From Clytia hemisphaerica (lineage: Eukaryota; Cnidaria; Hydrozoa; Leptothecata; Clytiidae), in assembly GCA_902728285.1 (NCBI GenBank), contig CACVBU010000209.1, forward strand, positions 68,574 through 132,573: DNA of 64,000 bases, in the 5' to 3' direction. Positions 31,783 through 43,700 of this stretch are shown here, piece after piece. The notes under the pieces were generated by a model. The model was not told the DNA's origin. It ran no database searches and worked only from the letters and a program-made list of their open reading frames with translations. Positions within the stretch are counted from its first letter, which is position 1; each line of letters starts with the position of its first letter. Made by a program: the position numbers and the translations under genes.

Positions 31783-34700
31783 CTGAAATGAATGAAAAAG
31801 GAGGACTTTGCAACAAAGCTACTTGGTAATAGACGATATCGGCTTTTCCGAATCCTCCCCGAATGATTACCCATGATGCATTGGTATCGTCATCAATATC
31901 GTCCGTGAATTTTTTTTGCACAATGCATCATGGGTAATCATTCGGGGAGAATTCGGTAAAGCCGATATCGTCTATTGTGTAACATAGCAGATTATGGTGT
32001 TACATTATTATTTAGCGTATGTTGTAGACTAGGTTTTTACTCCATTTTGATGTCCAAAATATTGCCTGTCCATTTTCATTTTGAATACTGTAACCACGTT
32101 TTTTTGTCCACGCTCATTTGTTGTTTCGTTACGTTAGGGCTACTTTATGTGTCCTTATATTTTAAAAATTTCTCTGACCAAGACGAAGTCGTTATTAGTC
32201 ATTGTTCAGAAGGGTTCTCTAACCAGCCCTAGTCTAGAGTAACCCCCAACTCTAGGTTCTACCCCCTTTAAAGATTTGATGGAAGCCACCTCAAAATCGT
32301 GGTGTCATTGGGATTTTTTCCAACTTCCAAGACATTATGCACCATTGATATTAACTAAAATGATAGAACATCATTCTTGAAAAGAGGTGCTTTGGAGTTT
32401 GTATTCCTTCTGAAAATTGTTTAAGATAGAATGCGAGAAAAGCGATCAAGAATATGGGGTGCGATTCGAACTATGATTATGTATTATAAACTATGTTTGT
32501 GTCCGAAAAATGGTAGCTAGAGTCGTTAGACTACTCCAGGGGAGTAAGGCGGTGTCAAAATGCTTGCAATCAGGGTCGGATACAGGAGGTAGGCTATCTT
32601 ATTCATGGAGAGTAATTCCATATAAGGTAATATGATAAGAAAGTGCACTTTCCTCCATTCGTTATAGCCTCCGCTCTGTATCCGAGCCTGGAAATGTTAC
32701 TAACTATTCCTAGATGCTCCTTTTGGTTCGAAACGCAAGTAGAATAAGATTTAGCCTAAACAGATGTTTTCAGATTAAGAGATTTTGAAAAATTAGCAAA
32801 AACACTTATCCCCTTCTCATGTCTTTGATTTTATATTCATTGAATAAAAAACATTAATCACTTACGTTCAATCCTTTACCGATCAGGTACCTGATGACGT
32901 CAATATTACCGCTGTCAACCGCATAATGTAAAGCGGTAGATCCGCTATTATCCGTCATTGTGTTCCGACAGCCGTGATCGTGTAACAATCGCACCATTTC
33001 AAAATTTCCTGTCAAAAAAGAAGAAGACAGTCAAATGAGAACCAAATAATAGCAAAACGGACACGTGGACCATACCGAATGAAAAAATCTAAAACGTTGA
33101 AATTTTAGGTAAATTAAATGTCAAAAAGCTGAAACCTTTCTGAAATAATTCTCAGTGAATTTTGAATTCACCTAAAAAATTACGTTGGAAGTTTTTTTTA
33201 CTCTAGCTCACTTACATTTACTAAACTTATTTTTAGCAGATTTGGAGAATCCTGAGATTACGACCAACAAGACAATCATTCGTGGAAACGCTTTGCGAAT
33301 GAAATGTAATGCAGCCTCAAATAGACACACAGAAATATACAGAGATAGTACTGAAGATCAAACAATTGTAGTTACTCACCAGTAAAGGAGGCGACCATTA
33401 GAGCATTTTTGTTGCTTGATGTTTGACAATCGACATCAGCGTGATTCTTGATCAACAACCTGGCAATGTCTTTGTGACCTTTGGAGACTGTGAAGGAAGG
33501 GTATTAATTTTAGCGGTTATCAAATTTGGCAAATTAAATACCCGCTAAAATTTTCAAAAACATTCAAACGCCAAACTTAACGTAATCTTTTAGTTCAAGT
33601 TTCTACCAGTGTTTTATCTCTTCCCCTCCGTCAAATGAAATCCCCGTAAAAATTTACATCCATCAATCATCATCAAAAACCATCCCTATATTTCAACAAG
33701 CTTCGAACAGGTATCCATACTTTATCAAGCTCATCTCAACAATCTCCGGGTGAAATGAAACAAAACTCTTGGTTCGATCGGATTACTAAACTACATCAGA
33801 AATGAAACACTTTCACTTTTATTAAACGAGTTCTACGGATCTCTCGTCCATTAATCCTAAGCCTACACCTAACAGCACCGTAGCGGATTCTTTTCAGTCA
33901 ACAAACGAAAACATACGCTAGCGGCCGAATACCTTCAAAACTTTAACTTTCGATTTTCCAGCAGTCGAAGACCCCCGCTAGCGGCCTAATACCTACAAAT
34001 ATAATGTGAAATCAGTTTCCAGCGACTGAAGACCTTCACAACCAAACAAAGACCTGTATGACTTAGACATTTGAAAATTTAAATGTAACCAGCGGATGAG
34101 TACCTTAAGTTTAAAAATCAAATTATTTGGGCCGCATTGGCTATCAAACTATTGAAGTCCTTGTTTTGAGAGGAAAAGATTCTTTTCGTAGCCTTGTACC
34201 TAGGATCTTGTCCTTTTTAACTATTCCACCACCCTCGTTGTCGTGTATTTCATACTTTAATACGTTACTGTGGCTGATGTGAGCTCTCCCTTATTGAAGG
34301 AAATTTCCCGACTTAACTTGAAATTAAAAAAAGAAAAAGTAGGAATAAAAAGAACGGTGGGAAACTTTATATTAATCTAAGTAATTAAACGTCAATTAAA
34401 TCGAAATGAGATTAAAGCTTGAATGACAATTTGGAACTATCCAAACTGGCACACAAGGTTGATTCAACGTTTATCTAACGTTCACAACGTCCATATAACG
34501 TCAAATGAACGTTGAAACGAGCGTTTTGTCACATTTAGTTATACAGGTCTTCATCGTTTGTGCGACCTTTCGGCCGCTGGAAACTGATCACACATTAAAA
34601 TTGTAGGTATTCGGTCGTTAGCGCAGGTCTTCGATCGCTGGAAAACCGCAAGCTAGAGTTCTGAAGGTTTTCAGCCGCTAGCGTAGGTCTTTGTTCATTG

Positions 34701-37700
34701 ACGGAAAAAAAAAATCAGCAGCGCCAAAACCATGTAAAAAATTTTTCTAGAATAGCCTCCACCCATTATGTCATTTGAGTTGATAAGTGAGGCATTCATT
34801 CCACCAACATTCCACAACCGGCCAATCTAAGAGCAAATAGAATATCTCACCTGCAGTCATCAGTGATGTATATCCAAACTTATCACATGCGTCGATCACT
34901 CCTTTGTCCAATTCTAGAAGTGGAAAAAGAAGTCATTAGTGGTTATTGAGATTAGCAGGTGGTCGACATGAAATTCAACACATTGCCTCTGACGGTCAAG
35001 TCTACATTTCAACCAGAAAGTTCCTTTGTTCTAGAGACAAAGGTGTGTATATTTTAGAGACTGGTCAGTATTGTTCACAGTAAGATCAATTATCACTAGG
35101 GTAATTAATTTAAGTATCCCATCATATGGTAGTTTTATTTCTTGCGTAGCTGTTAGAAAAACCCAAGACAATCACCCAATTCATTTTTTAGTCATTTTAA
35201 CATTCTGCTCTATATCTATCTACCAATAATAAATAAATTTCATGGCCTAAATAATTACAGGAAAATTCGAATTTTAAAGAAAGATGGCTGTATTGGGCTA
35301 TTTCATTTTATAACCATACAGGGGGTGAACGAATATTTCCAGGGGGTAATTCGGGAGGAACTTCCACAGGAGGTCTAAAGAAGTGTTTTTTCGTGTTTCC
35401 AGGGGGTAAAAAGCTATTCTTAAACCTTTCAGGGGGTAAAGGACTGATATTAGTTCGTACACCCCCACTTTAAGTCATGAAAAGAATTTTTTCCAGGTTC
35501 TTTTTTTGCAAAATTTGCTATTTTCCACGGGGTATCGTCTTTTCGCACCTTATGCAGATTTCTTTACCACTAGACTAACTTTGAGATGCCAAGATACTAG
35601 TTTCTATACAGGAACATTGGAGCTGAATGGGTTAAAATCAACCTTCTTCCCAAATATAATTTTTGCCTTTGAAGAATTTTTATACAGATGCTCTTTAAAA
35701 CTTTCTGTGTACAATGTACAAATACCTATCACTTTTAAAACTTTTCAAAGTCTTTCAAATTCACTCTCGAATGTCGAGTCACAATGGCTAGTCACGATGG
35801 CTAAAAAGATCTGAAATATAAATTCTTCTAAGCCATTTACTTAATTTGTGGTTAAAAATTGCAATGCAATGTTATCTTTTTTCTCCTTTATTTCATAAAA
35901 TGAAAATCGTATCATTATTTCGGCAGCTATCGTTCTTTTTTTAGAGTTTTTTAGTTTTTTATATCTATAGTATTTCGCTGGATTGGGACACGCAGCGTGC
36001 GACGCTGCGCATACGGCTAGTTCTTTTTATTCCTTGAAAGTGGGAATGGATGAACTAAAATCAGTCAATGCTCCTTTATACCCCCCCCCCTGGAAATGTT
36101 CATTTACCTACCTCCAGTAAGGATATAAAATGAAATGGTCCAATAAATAATAGAACGTTTAATTTTGTCAGTTCAGCCTATTTTACAAAGGTGATGATGG
36201 GCTACTAGATTATTAATTTTTATCGCCTTTTTTATTGGCATTAAACTAACCATAATCACCTCCAGTTAATCTTGTTAGCAGGGAATCATTCTTAACATTA
36301 TTAAAGAATCTGAAAGAATAAATATTTTTTCTGATACGGAAATCTCATTAAAAGGCGTTATATCTCTTCGCGACTTTTTTCATGTCAGGTCAAGTGATAG
36401 GTCATAGCTAGGTCATTGACATTGTGGTTTGTTGCCTTCTGAGAATTTTTTCAAGTAGATTTACGAAATTGGAACTGAATTTTTTCTTTAAAAGTTCTGT
36501 TTTAGGTTTACTCCTTCTAATATCGTTAGGGTTGGTGATCGTTGGTGATTGTAGGTGATCGAAATTTGTGAAATGTAAGAGAGAACGGCTGTTAAAGTGA
36601 AAGGAGTCCTTTAAAGCATTGTAGAAATGCAAAATAATAGTCTTTTTTACTAGCCTGTTAATAAAGTTAAGACCCTAATATAATCATTGGAGACATATTT
36701 GAGATCGATCATCTGGAAAATCCAGCATTTGAATTTGAAAAGGCAAATCTTATGGAAATCAAAAGTTTTCTTCAATAATGGCGGAAATTTCATATTCTTC
36801 CCAAATCTGTCGAGCCTCTATACTGTGGAACGTAGAGCTCACTCTCTCTAATTCGAACTAGAACGTTACTTTAGGCGTACAAACTTTCGCGAGCAGAAAC
36901 TTTCGCGAGGACGAAAAATCGCGAAATTCACGACATTTACTTTCGCGAATTTAACGGAAAATTATTTTTGCGAGCATAAACTTTTGCGAATCAAGACGTA
37001 AAATTGAGAATTTTCACATGAAAAAATGGCTTAGAGGGTCAAATACTTCTTGGATTGGCTTGAAATATTTGTCTTTTGACTTATTAGTATTTTAGCAGGC
37101 TAAAAAGTGCCATAAAAGTTACATTTTATTCAAAGTTTGAAGTTTAACAGATTTTCTATTTTGTCAAGAGTTTTTCGCGAGCATAAACTTTCGCGAATGG
37201 CCCTTCCTAGAATTTTTAAAGACATTTACTTTCGCGAAAAGGGACAAAATTCGCGAAAATCGCGAAAGTTTCTGCTCGCGAAAGTTTCTACGCCTAAAGT
37301 AGTCTTTCCTCAGCAGGAATGGGAAGTTTCATAAAAATACTTTCTATAATTGTAATATTTCTATAATTCGAAGAAAACTTTTGGTCCCTTTTAGAGATCG
37401 AATTAAAGAAAGAGTCAAATGCACATCAAATTCTTTTTCTAGTATGTATCAAGAGTTTTTCGCGAGCATAAACTTTCGCGAATGGCCCTTCCTAGAATTT
37501 TTAAAGACATTTACTTTCGCGAAAAGGGCCAAAATTCGCGAAAATCGCGAAAGTTTCTGCTCGCGAAAGTTTCTACGCCTAAAGTAGTCTTTCCTCAGCA
37601 GGAATGGGAAGTTTCATAAAAATACTTTCTATAATTGTAATATTTCTATAATTCGAAGAAAACTCTTGGTCCCTTTTAGAGATCGAATTAAAGAAAGAGT

Positions 37701-40700
37701 CAAATGCACATCAAATTCTTTTTCTAGTATGTATCATCAATATTACTATTACGGCGTTGCTAACATCCCAGTAGCGATGGTCGGTTTCATCATCAATTGC
37801 CTGGCTTTGTATTGTTTATGGAAAAGCAGTCGAGGATTGGAACTGTCCAGTGCTAACCGGTTCTTGCTTGCTTTAAACTTATGGGACACGTTCACTTGCT
37901 TGGTTCTTGTGCCAGCCAGATGTATATATTACATGACGGCCGAACATCTGCATTATGACAAACCGCACATCATTAAATACATTGGATCAATTAATACGTG
38001 GTGTTCGACCTTCTTGATCACCTTGGTTGCTCTCAACCGTTATTTAGCTGTTTCGCGACCGTTCAGTCATCAAGCAATATTGACCAGGAGACGTGTGACA
38101 ATCTTATTGGTGTCAGCTGTTGGTATTGGTCTGCTTGTCCCAACTTTAATCATCATCTATTTGCCTGTATTCGGATCCTTGAATATGATGTTTTGCGTTC
38201 TAGAGCTGTGCGTCATTATCACCTTTTACTGCTTAATCTTGCGAACGGTGAACAATTCTTCCGTTGCCGTGCGCTCAATGCGGCGTAACGAGGATAGAAT
38301 TCCGCGACGTCAAAGACAAATCAGTTGGAACGTCGTCATCTTACTGACGGCGTATATCACGTGTTCAGGCTGCCATTATGGTTTTATATTACGTCACATC
38401 ATCAATAAAACACCGCAAACACAAATTGATATCGATATCGGTGTATTGATATATAACATGAACTCGCTTTGTAATCCTGTCATCTACGTATTGAGAAGCT
38501 CTTCATATAGAGACGTTTTGAAAAACCTATTTGGTTTGAGACGTCGCACAGTTAGAAATCGAGTGCGAAGGAACAGGATAGCTATTCTTGAGCCACGTCA
38601 ACCGCTACCTGTGATCAGAGTCGCTGAAGCTCGTAAAGACTGAGAAACTAGGACCATGTTCAGACGTTGGTTACGGTTCTCTTTCGCTCCAGTGCAATTT
38701 TCGTTACTGATTTTAGTTTTGGAACGTTGTTTCGGAGCAAGAAAACGGAGCAGTTCCGTTCCGATGAAAATAGTGGAGCGAAAATGTTTCAATCTGTTTT
38801 GCTGAGTAACGTCTTCTTTTTTGACCTTTCGAATTTTGACGTTCACACTTGTTTCGAAAAAGTTTCGTTTCGGAGCGAAACGGGACCATAACGTCTGAAC
38901 ATGGTCTAAGCGCGTCGTTATATTTCGTTACGATTGCCATTCCTTGACTAAAATTCCACTTGCCATTTTCCAACGGCAAATAAGCTAGTTAATGTATGCA
39001 TAACTGACTGATGACAACGTTTAATCTGCACTTTTACCGGGACAAAACTGTCGGCTGCTTTAATATCTCCTCTATTCTCCAAAGAATATATACAACTTTC
39101 TGTATCGTGTCTTCGACGAAGGATGACTGAAATGTTTGGAAAAAACCGCTAGGACTCAGAATCTATGTAAATGACTTTCCAAAGCCAGTTGATAAAGTCA
39201 GACACTTTTCCATCCCTTTGGAATTGATTTGTCAAGCAGGTAGGCAGAAAAAACATCGCAGATAAGTCATTGGAAACTTCTCAGTTCTGGAATCGAAATC
39301 GAAATGACCAAAACGACTGTGCTTATTATTTTTTTTCGTTTTAATTTTAAAGTCTGTCAAATAGTCACGCAATTATATTTTTCATAGCAGATTTTTGTGA
39401 AATATTTTTTTTTGCCATATCTCAAGATAGTCCTTTAGTGTGAAATATTTAAATATTTTAGCATACATTTTCAAATTGGTACTTGACTTTATACTTTCTC
39501 ACCATGACTTTTGAAAACAAATCTTTCTGTGAGAAAAACCAAGATCTTTCTTATCAAACCCATAATTCTTGTTTAGACTGAGACTAGAGCAGAGGTTTAG
39601 GGAAAAATTATCGTAAAATTTTGTTATCGAACTAGAGCCTTTTAAACAAAATGGCCTTCAAGTCTATTCTGTGTATAAACCACTCTTGCTATTGTATCCT
39701 TAACTAGGCTGCACGCATCCCCTCTATCTTTTGATATAGGGGATGCTTATCGTGTATAAAAATCCCATCCGAGAGTTACCCCCAATTCAGGGGTAACCTG
39801 TTTCAGAACTAAAAAACACATAGGACAACTATCGGACGGGAATTTTATACACGATACTTACGCATCCCCTATATCAAAACATACCAGATTGAATGTGTAA
39901 ACCTAAAACAAGGTATACTTTTTGAGGTATTGTGAAAAATATTTTCTATCATTGGCATAATGGGGGGAATTGCAAAGTGAGAGCGTTTGCAAATTGATCT
40001 AAAAACGGTATTTGGGAATTTAATTGGCTTTCAGAACATTAAAACTGATTAAAAAAACCTATTCCTACTTCAAGTGTTGACGAAATGTCAAGGAATGTAT
40101 AATACCATTTTTGGCCCAGCGCGCAGCAAAATGGACCTTTAAAACACAACTGGCCGAAAATTTTTGACTTTGTCGTGGCCTAATCGACTTTTCCAGGCTA
40201 AAGTCGAACTGCCTGACTTTCTATTGTGCGCATGCGTAAGAAAAAACCACATATAATTAATACCTCCAACTTATATGGTCAAATCTTTCTTTCTTAATTA
40301 GTAGAAAAAAGTTTATAAAGTAATTAAATCTTTATTGCTCGCCCAACTCCATGGCTTGGCAGCAGGTTTTAGGTGCCCCCTAAGAATTCAGGTGACCCCT
40401 AAGATTTAGGTAACCCCTGGTTGCCGAATATTTTAGGTGACCCCTAAGCCAATGACACGTCAAATTTTTTCGAAAATCCTTTTCATTCAGACAATCAAAC
40501 AAATACAATAGTTAGTTTAGCTTATTGCTAAATAGAATAAATGCCCTATACTAAGAAATAGGAAATAAGCTAAGTACTGAAGGTTCATGCCAGATTATCA
40601 AGGTTTTGTAAGTCAAGGGGCAAATCCCTTGCCAGACAGATTTTTTATCTAAGTAATGCAACAGAATTAAAAAATGTTTACAGATAATATATTAGATACC

Positions 40701-43700
40701 AAATTTCCAGTTTTTGAGCATTGCTTAGATTGGGCGGTTCAAGTTATAGTCTGTTAACCCCATGTGAACGACATGGATTTTTCGTAACAATTTACTTTTG
40801 AAAAACTTCAGGATTTCCGTAACATTCAAGATTTTTTATGGGAAAATCTTGGACTTTCCGAAACTTGGCAAGAAAATAGAGCAAATTTTATGGATTTTCC
40901 AATACATATGACTAAATAATGAGGAAAAATCCTGGATTTTCCTAAACCTTTTTCAAATTTCTCAGGATTTCCAAGTGAAAAAAAATCCTAAAAACCTTGT
41001 CGTCCACAGCTGTGATAATGGTTTTTTTCTGGAACTGCCCAACAAAATATAAGATGAGAAAGTGCCAACCTATGGTCTGGTAGGCTGCTTATGACGAAAA
41101 GCATGTTCAGAAAAAAATCACCAAACAATAACATAGTATGCCCCCAGGCAGATCCATCTGAATAAATTTAGGTGACCCCTAACATGGTTAGTCCCCCTAG
41201 CCACAGGCCAAAATTAGGTACCAATCGCTGTTTGACCTTTTAGCCCCCCCTCAGGCCAGGGGGGGGGGGGTTCCAGCCATGAACTCGAGTCTATAAATTG
41301 AAAAACATCGCTCCTGTTGTATGGCGATTCTGCAGCGGAAAAATATGCTGACAGTGCTTAGGCTTTCTTGTTTTTCTTAAAATGTCCAAACATGATAACA
41401 TCTAACCCTCCAAGTTTGATAACTTTTCGATCACCTTCGAGCATTTTATAAGACATTGGATGTTTTGTCGCCGCCGTCCTTCCGCCCTGGCTCTCTAAGG
41501 TATACAGTAGACTGCCGGTTATTGGAAATTCAGAAACTACAAAACATGGGGAAATTTAGTTTTGTGCATATTATTTCCAACAAACCCAAACTTTTATTTT
41601 AACATCTGGTTGGAAAGTTATTGCCAAAAAAATAAAAACACTGCACACCCTTTTTACACTGACTTTAAAAAGGTAAATTATTATAAGAGTATCAAGTCAT
41701 CAGTAACAAGAGATCAGTAACTCACCTTCTAGTAATGACTGAACAGCCTCTAAGTCATTTTTTAACACCGCCTTGTGTAGATCCTCTGCAGATGGTGGCT
41801 TTTTGGTTGTCATCACTTCAACAGGGCGGCTCCAGGGCGTCTCCTTACCGTTTCCTTTGTATTTGATTCGATAGCGGTACATGGTGCGTGCGTCAAGACC
41901 GTTGAATGTGTTTCGCTGAGCAAAGCCGCTGTAAACCTACATCGAAATTGAAAAAAAATCGAGGTTTGAAAAGATATCGTTGAAACAGAATCTTGTGATC
42001 TCTTTCACTTTGACATACGAATTTAAACGTTTTTCTTCTTCGTTTTAAATAATTTAAATCAACTTCAGTTCAGTAAAGTTGGTGACAAAAAAAAAAGTAA
42101 TGTAATATATTATGAGCTGTTATGAGCATTATTTTCGGACAACATCCACTTCAGAGTTCTGCAATCAGAGTTTCACATCCAGGAGAATCAAAGAGGGGGT
42201 TTATTCAAAGAATCCTGTATTACTAAAAAACGACATATTTCGCCGTCCACAACCCCGACCGAAAGTGCCTGTACTACCCCTAGCGATTCGATCCCCTTCC
42301 TTTTTCACGGGAATTAACTACATGTGGTTTAAAAGAACGACTAATTACGCATGCGTGTTACAATGCATCCTTTAGAGGAACAGACTGCAAAGAAAACATG
42401 GCTTCACTTTGCATAAATTATGCGAACTCTGGAGGAAATTCTGCTTTTCATTTTGATATTTTTTCCAGAAAAAGGCCCATAAATTTTGGTCGGGGAAAGT
42501 TTAAAATTTGATGTAATACATTTTCTTACTCAGTTTATAAAGAGCTCTTTATCACGTGCTGGTCTATTTCAATTTTGGACATCCTCTGAAAATTATGGAG
42601 CTGACAGTTTTTCCTTGAAACGCTAAAGTTGGTTATATTCACATATAACATTTTGTTTCAGCACCCTTACATTGACTTAAATAAATTACAAAACCTTGAT
42701 CGTTTTATAAACCTTTATTTTTGAAGCATCTCAGTGTAGGAAGCATCTTTGGGAGGGGGAGGGGTTCGCTCTCAAGAATGTAAGTTTAGCTAAAGGCAAG
42801 TATTGATCGAAAGCGGGTTGGTTTGTCAAATTAAAATGATAAGTAACAGAAAAAATTTAACTCCAACAGTATTTTCTACTTTGCAGAACAGTCTGTAAAA
42901 TACATGATATCGGTAGGTGGCAAAACATTGACTATGAAGTCCTAGAATATGTCACGTGGAATTTAAGCGAACGTAGCGCTAAAAAATGCCCACTGAAAAT
43001 TGAAACTAGGAATTTATGGAATATTTCACTAATGAAGCATCAAACTTTTTGTTTTTTGTAATCATTATAAATTCATAGTTTTTTTAATTTTGAGCAAGCT
43101 TAACCATATCTGAAATTACTTCAGTTCAGTAGTATTTTGCATTACACGATTTTTTTTATAAGAATGGTGTTTTTTCATTTCATCATGGATATCTATAACT
43201 TTTTGGCGAAAATCATCCAAAATATTCTTACGGTATTCTTAGGTTAAGATCGAAATTGGCAATCTACAGGTTAAAATGCATTAAAAATGGCATTCTTAGG
43301 TTCAGTTGCTAAATTCCATGATGGTGATATTCTTACCACATTCTGATAAATAACGAGATTCCTCATCACGAGAATTTATAACCCGCGCGAGCAAACCCGC
43401 ATCTGTCAATCATTTTTTAGACCTATCAATTATTTTTTAGACCTATCAATTATTTTTTAGCATCACATTCAGTTACTTGTGGTTCTGAAAAAAGTGTTTG
43501 TAAGATAATAGAAAAAGACTAAAGTCGATTTTTATGCATTTTTTTAGTTGAAAGTTTTGGAATACTGGATTTTCAAGAGAACGGAAAGTCGTGACTTTTG
43601 ACTCTTCACCCGCTAACCAACCTGATCCATTTTGAAATACTGCACTGAAGTGACACTACTTAGAAAATTTTTGTTTCTTAAAATTATAAAAGGAATTTTC

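Noticed and set aside
35506..35814. Plus-strand frame in FANK1 intron 2 as a gene
   Set aside because: No recognisable domain, no good splice or start context, composition like surrounding non-coding DNA.
37137..37587. Two similar small frames upstream of the GPCR
   Set aside because: They come from the 285-base tandem duplication and the MITE in it; no independent coding evidence.
42112..42375. Plus-strand frame with a Pro/Arg-rich segment in FANK1 intron 1
   Set aside because: Part of the sequence recurs near 46.85 kb in non-coding DNA, so it is probably a repeat.
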